Origin: Bacteroidales bacterium
GTDB lineage: Bacteria > Bacteroidota > Bacteroidia > Bacteroidales > Paludibacteraceae
DNA length: 40,329 nt
Direction: 5' to 3'
Assembly (NCBI GenBank): GCA_022777485.1
Contig: JALFGC010000052.1
Span: 1 to 40,329, forward strand
The position numbers and the translations under genes were made by a program. Below, one piece after another: positions 31,391-38,869 of the stretch. A model generated the notes under the pieces. It did not search any database. It worked only from the letters and a program-made list of their open reading frames with translations, and had not been told where the DNA came from. Within the stretch, counting starts at the first letter, position 1, and every line of letters starts with the position of its first letter.

Positions 31391-31610
31391 GTATAGCATG
31401 TCCTGCAATGCAAGCGGAAAGCCGACCCCATCCTATAAAGAAATTTTGCGGATCAAAGACAAATCCGTGAGCGAAGCGAACACCTTATTAAAGGGGGAAA
31501 GAAAAAATCGTTAAAACAGAAGTGAGTGAAACGAACTCCTTATTGACATACCTCGAACGAAGTGAGATAAGTTTCCTTGTGAAGAAAGGAAAAAGTGAGT
31601 ATAAATAGAT

Positions 31611-31638
31611 AAAGAAAAATAGTGCCAACTGAGGCACT
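31611..31638 (-). terminator. Terminator of the DUF4365 operon
   Basis: On the minus strand AGTGCC-TCAGTT-GGCACT is followed by ATTTTTC. It lies 9 bp after the stop of the 373-aa gene. Confidence 0.75.
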
Positions 31639-31646
31639 TGATATTA

Positions 31647-32768
31647 TTAAGAAAGTCTATTTAACGAAGCATTTTCTAATCGTACAGATGTGGCTTTTAG
31701 AGTTTGCAATCCTTCAACTCGGACATCAGCACCTTGATTAAAAGCTTCGGTGACTAATTGTGAATACTGTGCATTATCCAATTCTACTTTTACAGTAATT
31801 TTTTGTCCCTCATCTCCAATCGCTGCCACTGATATCATTAATTTATCCCGACTTTCTACTTCTGCAGCACCTGCAATATTTGTAATTTTCCCGTAATAGG
31901 CCTTAGTAATATTTTGTTCAGCCTTCGGCATGTATTTCTCTGCTATATATGTTACTTTATCAATATAACGAGGCTCTAGTTTAATCGCTGTAATCGGATT
32001 AGGAATTGGATTAGGAACATCCACATTCCAAGAGGCACTTATGTTTACATCCGTATTAGAATTTTCCTCGTACAATCTTGTTAGGGCATTAAGAAAGTTG
32101 ACACTTATATTGCCTGCTGCCACTTTCTCGTCCGCCAAGGAACTATTATCCTTTATTGATTGTTGAATAGTGTCTATATTTTCAAATATTCTGAGGTTAA
32201 TTTTCCTACTTAGCGGTAATTCTTCAGCATTCGGATCAAATAACGTATGTTGATAATATCCCAATGGACATATGATATTTAAGATATAGCTACCTATTTC
32301 GGTTTGACCGAATTTATAGGTTTCCATTTGTTTCACAACAGCTTGTGTCTGAATTTTCTTATGGTATGTTAATGGACTAATTATATCCACACATGTCGCA
32401 GACAATAATTCTTTGATATAGTCTATATTTGCCTGCATAGCATTAAAGGAGATTTCCCCTCTCGAAGTGAGATCATCTGCTATGCGCCATCTTAACAAAT
32501 CACTCGATGGATTGATTAATTTACTATAAACCGCCTGGATTGAGGACTTTTCTACAATGGATAATATCTTCAACGAATCCTTAATAACATCGTAATAATC
32601 GGAGAAATCTTTAGTTAGGGGTATATATACCACATCCTCACTCTCAGGATAGATAAACTGCTTGACCTTACCTCCAGCGAGATCAGACAACTGTCGCCAA
32701 TTTCTTTTCTCAAGATATTGGCATAACATTTGCATGTTAATTCGATCTATTTGTTGCTTATTATCCAT
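31647..32768 (-). CDS. Uncharacterised partner protein of the DUF4365 gene
   Basis: The protein has 373 aa and no signal peptide. I recognise the pattern of a widespread unnamed family seen also in Actinobacteria: YIPLTKDFSDYYDVIKDSLK (about 48-67), SSDLLRWRIADD (108-119), ISFNAMQANIDYIKELLSA, and the hallmark FGQTEIGSYILNIICPLG (173-190). The last 90 residues are beta-rich (YYGKITNIAG, KLMISVAAIGDEGQKITVKV, GADVRVEGLQTL) and may be a small nucleic-acid-binding barrel. It starts at the stop of the DUF4365 gene (TAATG overlap), so the two proteins are made together. No catalytic motif is evident. A role as sensor or regulator of a nuclease is a guess. Confidence 0.65.
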   Translation of the reverse strand: MDNKQQIDRINMQMLCQYLEKRNWRQLSDLAGGKVKQFIYPESEDVVYIPLTKDFSDYYDVIKDSLKILSIVEKSSIQAVYSKLINPSSDLLRWRIADDLTSRGEISFNAMQANIDYIKELLSATCVDIISPLTYHKKIQTQAVVKQMETYKFGQTEIGSYILNIICPLGYYQHTLFDPNAEELPLSRKINLRIFENIDTIQQSIKDNSSLADEKVAAGNISVNFLNALTRLYEENSNTDVNISASWNVDVPNPIPNPITAIKLEPRYIDKVTYIAEKYMPKAEQNITKAYYGKITNIAGAAEVESRDKLMISVAAIGDEGQKITVKVELDNAQYSQLVTEAFNQGADVRVEGLQTLKATSVRLENASLNRLS

Positions 32769-33286
32769 TACAACGGTTGTTCGTTGGCAACTTTAATCAT
32801 TATATCTTTCAGTGTCTCTGCTGTTAACAAATCAGCAGCAGAAAAATGTATACTAATAGTTTCTTGGTTGTCTGTAGGAGCCTGTCCCGCTAAACATTTC
32901 CAATACGCACACTTCGTTATTTTAAGGTAATCTGTAGTTTGTTCTATCCATTGATTTACATCTTCATGCATTTGAAGAACAATTAGGATAAGAGGTTTAA
33001 AACGATTCTCATCGATAAGCGATCTATAATTATCAACCTCTAATGCATATGATATTGTTCCGTCATTATTACTATGAATTTTGGCATATGAAGATTTTAA
33101 CTGCACTTGTATAGAAGGAGAATGTTTCTTGCAATTATCAGTAGGGCATCCGCTACAATTAATAGTTATATCGTATCCATCATTATCATGCTCAACACTC
33201 CCTATACTATAGCCATTGACAGCACACAGAGCGCGCACGTAAGCCACACTCATATCCTCCATTCGTAATTGTTGTGTATTGGGCAT
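32768..33286 (-). CDS. DUF4365 PD-(D/E)XK nuclease-like protein
   Basis: The 172 aa match DUF4365. A leading helix (MEDMSVAYVRALCAVNGYSI) is followed by the Asp strand NDGYDITINCSG and the QVQLKSS strand, which together give the D...QxK active-site pattern of the PD-(D/E)XK fold. Between the two strands lies CSGCPTDNCKKH, a Cys/His cluster (C-x2-C-x4-C-x3-H) that could bind zinc. The C-terminal half (ITKCAYWKCLAG, ISIHFSAADLLT) is typical of the domain. Such proteins are common in defence islands. It overlaps the 373-aa gene by one base and is driven by a clear promoter at 33390-33359. Confidence 0.75.
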   Translation of the reverse strand: MPNTQQLRMEDMSVAYVRALCAVNGYSIGSVEHDNDGYDITINCSGCPTDNCKKHSPSIQVQLKSSYAKIHSNNDGTISYALEVDNYRSLIDENRFKPLILIVLQMHEDVNQWIEQTTDYLKITKCAYWKCLAGQAPTDNQETISIHFSAADLLTAETLKDIMIKVANEQPL

Positions 33287-33358
33287 ATTGATATCTATAA
33301 TCTTTCGTTCGCAATACCACCACTTGGAATGATATTGTTTTCATTTACAAATTTGCTG

Positions 33359-33390
33359 CAAAGATAATGCATTTCTTTCAAATATACAAA
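33359..33390 (-). promoter_or_regulatory. Promoter for the DUF4365 operon
   Basis: Minus-strand TTTG (G at 33387) and TATCTTTG (33366 to 33359), spaced 21 nt. It is divergent from the abi promoter at 33499-33530. Confidence 0.75.
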
Positions 33391-33498
33391 TAAATTTACA
33401 TTTTGTGGCGATTTGAGAGGGTTATGATGTATAAAAATGAAAAATAATCACATTATAAACAAAAACTACACCTTTTTACTGACAAATTTGATGAAAAG

Positions 33499-33530
33499 TT
33501 TGCACATATCAGAGTTTTTAAGTATCTTTG
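33499..33530 (+). promoter_or_regulatory. Promoter for the Abi gene
   Basis: TTTG (G at 33502) and TATCTTTG at 33523, spaced 21 nt. The leader before the ATG at 33559 is about 20-25 nt. Confidence 0.75.
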
Positions 33531-33558
33531 CAACCTAATTTGAAAAAAGTTAACAAGA

Positions 33559-34446
33559 ATGCCTAAGAAAGCGACATATCTTCATGAACAGATCGCCCTG
33601 CTGCGCTCACGCGGAATGGTTATTACCGATGAGCAGAAAGCAGAGGAGATTTTATTGGATGTGGGTTACTACCGTTTGGGCTTCTACGCCTACCCTTTTG
33701 AAATCAACCCACAGCAACAACCGCGAGACCACACATATAAACCAGATACAGACTTCAACCAGATTGTTGATCTTTACTACTTTGACCATGATTTGCGTCA
33801 TATACTTATGCGTTATATCAGCCGAATAGAAGTCAACATCCGTACGTTCATCACTTACACGGTTAGTAACTATTATAAGAATGATCCAACATGGTTTGTT
33901 AACTCCAAAGTAGTTAAGGCTGATTTCCGCAACAACTTTGAGCAGAAGATATACAGTACATTGCGTCAGAACCCGTGCATTGCCAACCATCATCATCGCT
34001 ATCATAATGATCGCTATGCTCCGGCATGGAAGACGTTGGAGTTCATGACACTTGGCAGTATTATCACATTATACGAAAGCCTATTGGATCAGAACCTCAA
34101 GCTACAAATCGCGAAACATTATGGTTTGAATACGATTCCTTTGTTTGAAAACTATTTGCAAACGCTAAAAGTTATCCGCAATGCATGCGCTCACGGAAAC
34201 CATATATTTGATTTGCGGTTAATAAAAGCGGTTAAGAAAGGACCTCTTCAGCACTTCGAAGCTGAACATCGTCACGATATCTATGCAGTGCTTTTAGTAC
34301 TCTTGTATTTCTTGCATCATATATCGGAAAATCGTGAGCAAGAACTACGAATTGCACTAGAAAAACACCTAAAACAGCCAAAAAACAAAGAAAATGTAAT
34401 TATTTTGAACGATTTTTTGCAAAAAGTTTTGCTATATCAAAAATAA
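33559..34446 (+). CDS. Abi_2 family (AbiD/AbiF-type) HEPN abortive-infection protein
   Basis: The 295 aa match the Abi_2 (AbiD/AbiF) family: LLRSRGMVITDEQKAEEILLD and GYYRLGFYAYPFE at the start, then IVDLYYFDHDLRHILMRYIS and RIEVNIRTFITYTVSNYY. LEFMTLGSIITLYESL precedes the HEPN RNase motif VIRNACAHGNHIF (R-x4-H, about residues 213-218). HEPN proteins of this class cleave RNA and act as toxins in abortive infection. The promoter is good and the gene stands alone between minus-strand operons, with no protein antitoxin next to it. A promoter inside its 3' end starts a structured small RNA. The sequence is AT-rich compared with the first 28 kb. Confidence 0.9.
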   Translation: MPKKATYLHEQIALLRSRGMVITDEQKAEEILLDVGYYRLGFYAYPFEINPQQQPRDHTYKPDTDFNQIVDLYYFDHDLRHILMRYISRIEVNIRTFITYTVSNYYKNDPTWFVNSKVVKADFRNNFEQKIYSTLRQNPCIANHHHRYHNDRYAPAWKTLEFMTLGSIITLYESLLDQNLKLQIAKHYGLNTIPLFENYLQTLKVIRNACAHGNHIFDLRLIKAVKKGPLQHFEAEHRHDIYAVLLVLLYFLHHISENREQELRIALEKHLKQPKNKENVIILNDFLQKVLLYQK

Positions 34447-34458
34447 TTACTACCTTTG
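34428..34458 (+). promoter_or_regulatory. Promoter of the abi-associated small RNA
   Basis: TTTG (G at 34431, inside the last codons of the abi gene) and TACCTTTG at 34451, spaced 20 nt. The -7 box begins 5 bp after the stop codon. Confidence 0.8.
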
Positions 34459-34464
34459 CACCGT

Positions 34465-34557
34465 CAATTGAGACAGTGTCCGTATTGGCAGGTCCAATAT
34501 CTACACTTAAAAAGGTGAAAGACAACGCTCCGCGAGATAGAGCGTTGTCGCTTTTTT
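34465..34557 (+). ncRNA. Structured small RNA immediately downstream of the Abi gene
   Basis: The promoter at 34428-34458 predicts a start near 34465 and the terminator predicts an end near 34557, giving about 93 nt with no plausible ORF. The first structure is a two-part hairpin: AGTGT (34475) pairs with ACACT (34503), and GTATTGG (34482) with CCAATAT (34494), separated by a 2x2 internal loop. The terminator stem follows. Published work has linked AbiF-type HEPN proteins to neighbouring conserved RNAs acting as antitoxins; this RNA is a candidate of that kind. The boundaries are predictions. Confidence 0.7.
34521..34557 (+). terminator. Terminator of the abi-associated small RNA
   Basis: GACAACGCTC and GAGCGTTGTC form a perfect 10-bp stem with a 9-nt loop, followed by GCTTTTTT. 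Confidence 0.92.
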
Positions 34558-34670
34558 ATACTTTTAAGTCATCCGAAAAAGGAATTCCTGATTTTGAAAA
34601 AAGCAATTATTGCAGCAGAATCGCCACACCAGATTCCTCCATTATAGCATTTACTTTCGCCTTTATTCCA

Positions 34671-35675
34671 TTAGACTATGCTGTCCCCTTTTTTGAGAAC
34701 ATCTGGTATTAAATTTTCCAACTGGAGCGTTTGCATATATTCAACATATGATATTACTTCTTTATTTTCCCTTTTCTCTTTTTCCGCTACATTTTTTGCT
34801 GCATTTATCATTTTGTTGTCACCACTAACTAATACAATTCTCTCTCCGTCTATACTTTTTCCTGCTGCAAATAATATTAAAGTGTCCCATATCGTATTTA
34901 GTCGAGAACCTTTTTGAGGTATAGCACTTCTTTCTTTTAATCCTATAATCATTGATCTAAATTGTTCTGTGGGAATTTTATTCTGAGACACAATAAGTTC
35001 ATACATTTCAATTGTAGGTTTAAGTAGTATCTGACAATCTCTATATAGTGCTTGTTGAAGAGCCATTATTATTACAGAAGCCATAAAAATATCTAATGCA
35101 TATTCATTTTCAACATACTCTTTCAACAATGCCTTATTTATCTTATTTTGCTCCTTCGATATTGATTTATTTTTCCTTAGCCAAGTGTCGTGGATATACT
35201 GTAAAAGGATTCCAAACTGCTGTTCAGTCTCCTGTATTGTATAATATATATTATTAATGTTATGTTTGAATTCATTATTTAGAGTTGTCATTTGCTCTAT
35301 TGATGATAACTGAGAAAGTTGGAAAAGCATTCGTCCAACATATATTTGATTATTTATAAGACGAGAATAATCAAAATCTACTAATTCTTTTGCAAGTTGT
35401 ACCCAAATTTGTGGTAGTAATCCATAATTTTTTTTGTCTCCACAATGAAAATACATTGCTTGAGACGCACAAAAACGAGATTTATCATCTGCTGACATCG
35501 GCTCCTTTAAGTGCGATAAGAGTTCTTGTGCTACTGTATCACATATCAATGCATGAATAGGCTCTGAATATTTAGTCTCCGCTGAACGAAGAAGATTCAC
35601 ACGTTGCCTTATTGTTTCATTATCTTTATTATCCGCTAAATAAAGATATGCATTTGTGTCAAATATAACAATCAT
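34671..35675 (-). CDS. PIN-domain protein with helical insertion
   Basis: The 334 aa start with MIVIFDTNAYLYLADN, strand 1 of a PIN nuclease with its first Asp. A conserved Glu follows in CDTVAQELLSHL. The last acidic residues lie far downstream in NTIWDTLILFAAG and IVLVSGDNKMINAAK. The roughly 200 residues between are mostly helical (LINNQIYVGRMLFQLSQL, YTIQETEQQFGILLQYI), much longer than in VapC toxins (about 130 aa total). PIN domains cleave RNA, so an RNase role is likely. No small antitoxin gene is adjacent. A 231-bp AT-rich gap without a recognised promoter separates it from the PIN_8 operon upstream. Confidence 0.75.
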   Translation of the reverse strand: MIVIFDTNAYLYLADNKDNETIRQRVNLLRSAETKYSEPIHALICDTVAQELLSHLKEPMSADDKSRFCASQAMYFHCGDKKNYGLLPQIWVQLAKELVDFDYSRLINNQIYVGRMLFQLSQLSSIEQMTTLNNEFKHNINNIYYTIQETEQQFGILLQYIHDTWLRKNKSISKEQNKINKALLKEYVENEYALDIFMASVIIMALQQALYRDCQILLKPTIEMYELIVSQNKIPTEQFRSMIIGLKERSAIPQKGSRLNTIWDTLILFAAGKSIDGERIVLVSGDNKMINAAKNVAEKEKRENKEVISYVEYMQTLQLENLIPDVLKKGDSIV

Positions 35676-35906
35676 AATAAAATTATAAAAAAATATTTTC
35701 TAAATTAATATATTTATAATCTCAGTGCACATTTCATTTAGATTCTTCTATGTTAAGAGTTGATAACATTCCCTTATATATTACGACTTATAATCTTTTC
35801 GGGGGCATAGTTACTATTTTTTGAGACATACATATTCATTTGAAAATTGCTCATAGCGTTGCAGTTTTAACAACCTCGACCGTCAAAGATTTTTAAGCTG
35901 TCATAC

Positions 35907-36953
35907 TTATTTATCTTCTTTAGGAGAGACAGACACATCCGGAGTCTTTTTTTCAGGATTTCTCTCTTGAAGAGATTGAGACAAATCAAATTTAACATTC
36001 CCAAAATCTATATCTTTGAGCGCATCAAAATTTATATATCGTTGCCATAATTCCACATGTTTAGATATATCTGGCAAACGTATCTCTTGTATCGTATCTA
36101 TTTCCTCTTTATTAAATACTTTTCCTGTTTCATTAGCATAATTAATAAAATCTTGTAATGGATACATAAGGATATGCCCATTAGAAATAGCTTGAAATTC
36201 TTTTAGCAAATGAGGATGAAGCCCACATTTTCTTCCATGCAAAATCCATTGCCAATCTCCCTTGTTGAGATCACGTGAAACAAATACTATAGAACTTTCT
36301 GGGTGTGCAGCAGCAAATTTTAAAATTTCTTTCCATATAATCAAATCGCCATACTTATTTCCATTGGTTTTATTACTATCTTCATGTCCAGGAGGTTCTT
36401 TCAATCCAAATCTTCTTGCTCCTTCTTCTTCAATTTGTCTTATTTCATCTTCTGAAAATTGTTCTAAAACTTTATCTCCCAAAAAGTCTGCAAGTTCGTC
36501 TGGCAACTCCCATGTTTCTAATTGTTGCGATATAAAATTTTTCTCCTGGGTTATTTTATTTCGAAATACTCTGAGTGCTTTCGTAATATGCTTCTTAAGC
36601 ATTTTTGCTAAATGTTCATATTTAAACAAATCTTTAGAATTATCCTCTATCAGTTTGATTATATAATCTGCTGTGATTTTTTCAAATAATGTAGAATATA
36701 GGCTATCACATTCTATCATTATATCGTACACATGTTCATGATATTCTTCTGCTACATGATAGGGTATCTTTATTTGATTTTCATATTTCTTAAATAACCT
36801 TATTACTTTATTTGATACGGTTTTTCCCAGTCTATAAATATCAAGTAAAGCATTTGTATCAAAAATAAAATAAGTGTCTGGACTATTAAATATAGCCTTC
36901 TTTTGTTCCTGTTTTAGAGGGTAATATGCTTTAAATTTTGTTTTCATACTCAA
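35907..36953 (-). CDS. PIN_8-type (PIN-like) protein
   Basis: The N-terminus (FKAYYPLKQEQKKAIFNSPD, then TYFIFDTNALLDIYRLGK) is the PIN_8 opening with the first Asp. IPYHVAEEYHEHVYDIM holds the Glu. A coiled helical middle of about 130 residues follows (LAKMLKKHITKALRVFRNK, FSEDEIRQIEEEGARRFG). The end of the nuclease fold is KYGDLIIWKEILKFAA and IVFVSRDLNKGDWQWI. At 348 aa it is normal for PIN_8, a family found in restriction and defence islands. Its start overlaps the small upstream gene by 4 bp (ATGA), so they are coupled. The tail is charged and probably disordered. Confidence 0.82.
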   Translation of the reverse strand: MSMKTKFKAYYPLKQEQKKAIFNSPDTYFIFDTNALLDIYRLGKTVSNKVIRLFKKYENQIKIPYHVAEEYHEHVYDIMIECDSLYSTLFEKITADYIIKLIEDNSKDLFKYEHLAKMLKKHITKALRVFRNKITQEKNFISQQLETWELPDELADFLGDKVLEQFSEDEIRQIEEEGARRFGLKEPPGHEDSNKTNGNKYGDLIIWKEILKFAAAHPESSIVFVSRDLNKGDWQWILHGRKCGLHPHLLKEFQAISNGHILMYPLQDFINYANETGKVFNKEEIDTIQEIRLPDISKHVELWQRYINFDALKDIDFGNVKFDLSQSLQERNPEKKTPDVSVSPKEDK

Positions 36954-37285
36954 ATGGAATCATATTTAGTGGGCATTGATGTAAGATTTACTTCTACGAT
37001 GTCGGCATCAAAAGTGTTAAGAAGGAATTCTGCAAATTTGCAATGGTATACTGTATATGTTTCTTTTGTCATACGCTCGTCCTTCCGTCCATATATAGCA
37101 AAAATAAGTTCATTTTCTAGTTCTATAACAGCGTGCAACCATGCCCTATCTTCGTATTGAGAGGACGTTTGGGTAAAATCACCATCTGCATCATATTTCC
37201 AGTCCATACATTCTCCATTTATTATCTTCGATCTTATACGAGATAATAATGTTTTGGAAGAACTAGTATGTATTATTATCGCCAT
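36950..37285 (-). CDS. Small uncharacterised protein coupled to PIN_8
   Basis: The 111 aa (MAIIIHTSSSKTLLSRIRSK) include MDWKYDADGDFTQTSSQYED and AWLHAVIELENELIFAIYG, then TVYHCKFAEFLLNTFDADI. I know this arrangement (WxYDxDGDFT ... AWL ... Y..YHGRF...LL) from unnamed Bacteroidetes and Proteobacteria proteins, without a function. As the first gene of an operon whose second gene is a nuclease, with a 4-bp overlap, it has the position of an antitoxin or specificity factor. That is inference only. A strong promoter lies about 90 bp upstream. Confidence 0.65.
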   Translation of the reverse strand: MAIIIHTSSSKTLLSRIRSKIINGECMDWKYDADGDFTQTSSQYEDRAWLHAVIELENELIFAIYGRKDERMTKETYTVYHCKFAEFLLNTFDADIVEVNLTSMPTKYDSI

Positions 37286-37376
37286 TGTAACTTATATTAT
37301 TTGAAACATAAAATATTATTTGCTCCTATTTTCTGGCACGATTTAAGGTTAACGACATGTTTTTCTATTTCGGGTG

Positions 37377-37408
37377 CAAAGGTACAAAAAAATTTTGACA
37401 TAAACAAA
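37377..37408 (-). promoter_or_regulatory. Promoter for the PIN_8 operon
   Basis: Minus-strand TTTG (G at 37405) and TACCTTTG (37384 to 37377), spaced 21 nt. Confidence 0.75.
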
Positions 37409-37539
37409 TAAATCTTTAGATTTGGAAGAGAATGCAAATGAGCAACGCGGAAAACAAAACAAAGCGGGAAACAAAACAAATATCAACACATTCCCCTATC
37501 AAAATCAAAATTTTATTAGCATATCTCGAAAAAATATTG

Positions 37540-37547
37540 TACCTTTG
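37540..37547 (+). promoter_or_regulatory. -7 promoter element for the sigma-factor operon
   Basis: TACCTTTG at 37540; no TTG at the usual distance. A leader of about 100 nt follows. It contains TATCGGT (37588) and ACCGATA (37634), which can pair around the intervening region, and AGTGAGAGCGCACT, a small hairpin. The 370-bp gap 37286-37654 holds nothing else recognised. Confidence 0.5.
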
Positions 37548-37654
37548 TGGTATATTTTTTGCTGTAAAAAAATGAACGATTTGCGTTTATCGGTGTATGC
37601 AGTAGTGAGAGCGCACTCGAAAACTGAATATTAACCGATAAAATTTCAACCAAA

Positions 37655-38869
37655 ATGGATAAAAAGTATTTGATTATTGCAGTAGCAGTATTAGCACTGG
37701 GCTGCATCGGGACTCTCCAAGCGTTTACACATTTGGAAACGCAAGAACCCCAAGAAATCCGCGGTATTGTTGTAGATGAGCACGATGCCGCATGGTACGA
37801 ACAACAGCAAACATTGTGGCTCAAGAAGGCACAAGCCACCCCGACAGACGATCACGTATGGGAACAGTGTTTCAGCGCAGCACGATACGCGGATATGCTC
37901 AACGAGCAGTATGGGATGACCGACCGCAAAAAGGTTGTATTGGACGAAATGGCAAAGCACATTCCCAATTCGTTCACATATAACCTCGCCATGTACCAAA
38001 CAAAACGTGATATGTACGGCGAGGACGCAAGTCCGTGGGCAGAAAAGGCATTGCAACAGATTCCGGAAAACATCGGTCGTCAAGATGCATCCATACTTAT
38101 CGCTTATCTGGAGAGGAGCGGCAAATGCTTCAGCGATAAAAAGACACAAGAGACCAGCCATGAACTCATCGAGTTGCTGTACAAAAACAACGTTTACCCA
38201 AGTTATTTGCTCCGTTATGCCGACAATTGTATGCGCGGCATGGAGGGAAACGCACTATACTTCATTAACGGCGATGTGCCTTGGTATGGATCACGTATTC
38301 TGCAAGAAGCCTTGGATTTGCACAAAGACAAGAAAGTAATTCCTATTTCGTTCCTTGCCATCCCTGCCTATCGGGACGCTCTCTGTAAATCGCTTGGTAT
38401 CAAGCTATTTGAAGCCAAAGAGAATTACGATTCCATAGATAATTTTTACCATGAGGTGTTGGAATATATCATCAACAAGAGCAAGCGTCCGGCATACTTC
38501 TCGCCGCACGACAATTTCTCTAATGCAGATGATTTTCCGTTAAAGCTCTATAACGAGGGGTTGGTGTTCCGTTATTCGGCAAAGCGCTATGACAATATGG
38601 CTGTCGCTCAGCGGAATGTAGAAGAGAAATATCACTTGGAGTATCTTTTGGAGCCGCAGTATGTCAATGAGGAGCAGTGGCAAGGCAGCGAACGTATCCA
38701 ACTCAACTATATGGTCATGCTTGCGCCGGTTGTCAAGAGTTACAGGCAGGCAGGTGATACATTGCACGCCAACCGCCTGACACGATACCTGAGTGCAGCC
38801 GTTGCGAGGACATCGCTGTCAAACGAAGAAAAGCAAAAATATATCAACCTGTTAAGCGACAAAAAATGA
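37655..38869 (+). CDS. Uncharacterised envelope protein in an ECF sigma-factor operon
   Basis: The 404 aa begin with a hydrophobic segment, MDKKYLIIAVAVLALGCIG, which is either a membrane anchor or a relaxed lipobox around Cys17. The rest is soluble and helical, with regular pairs of helices (TDDHVWEQCFSAARYADML, YNLAMYQTKRDMYGEDASPW, QDASILIAYLERSGKCF, ELIELLYKNNVYPSYLLRYAD) that suggest TPR-like repeats without a clear consensus. The C-terminus overlaps the sigma factor gene (ATGATAA), so expression is coupled. I do not recognise a family. A periplasmic sensor or effector of the sigma system is plausible. Confidence 0.6.
   Translation: MDKKYLIIAVAVLALGCIGTLQAFTHLETQEPQEIRGIVVDEHDAAWYEQQQTLWLKKAQATPTDDHVWEQCFSAARYADMLNEQYGMTDRKKVVLDEMAKHIPNSFTYNLAMYQTKRDMYGEDASPWAEKALQQIPENIGRQDASILIAYLERSGKCFSDKKTQETSHELIELLYKNNVYPSYLLRYADNCMRGMEGNALYFINGDVPWYGSRILQEALDLHKDKKVIPISFLAIPAYRDALCKSLGIKLFEAKENYDSIDNFYHEVLEYIINKSKRPAYFSPHDNFSNADDFPLKLYNEGLVFRYSAKRYDNMAVAQRNVEEKYHLEYLLEPQYVNEEQWQGSERIQLNYMVMLAPVVKSYRQAGDTLHANRLTRYLSAAVARTSLSNEEKQKYINLLSDKK

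Larger units (their letters stand above)
31121..31391 (+). repeat. Inverted-repeat unit P containing the 5S-like domain
   Basis: The plus-strand counterpart of the unit at 30003-30193. It carries GAGAGACCATAGATTTTATG, ATGCATCAGAGGCGCGGGGC with GGTATGCGCGCGGGCGCG, a purine-rich low-complexity stretch, then the 5S-like end and its own terminator. Confidence 0.75.
31061..31545. repeat. Direct repeats CGAAC(T/A)CCTTATTA flanking the plus-strand 5S-like unit
   Basis: AAGCGAACTCCTTATTAAAG at 31064 and AAGCGAACACCTTATTAAAG at 31474 are followed by R-rich text, TAAAACAGA and a second CCTTATT (31115 and 31537). The result is two diverged direct repeats of about 70-80 bp, one on each side of the 5S-like unit. 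Confidence 0.65.

Noticed and set aside
30791-31431. Arg/Pro-rich minus-strand ORFs over the 5S-like unit
   Set aside because: GC-rich low-complexity translation crossing the 5S-like domain; no start context and no conserved amino-acid pattern.
34476-34712. 78-aa plus ORF downstream of the Abi gene, a possible antitoxin protein
   Set aside because: It runs through a perfect terminator stem and into the PIN gene antisense; the stem-loop RNA explains the sequence better.
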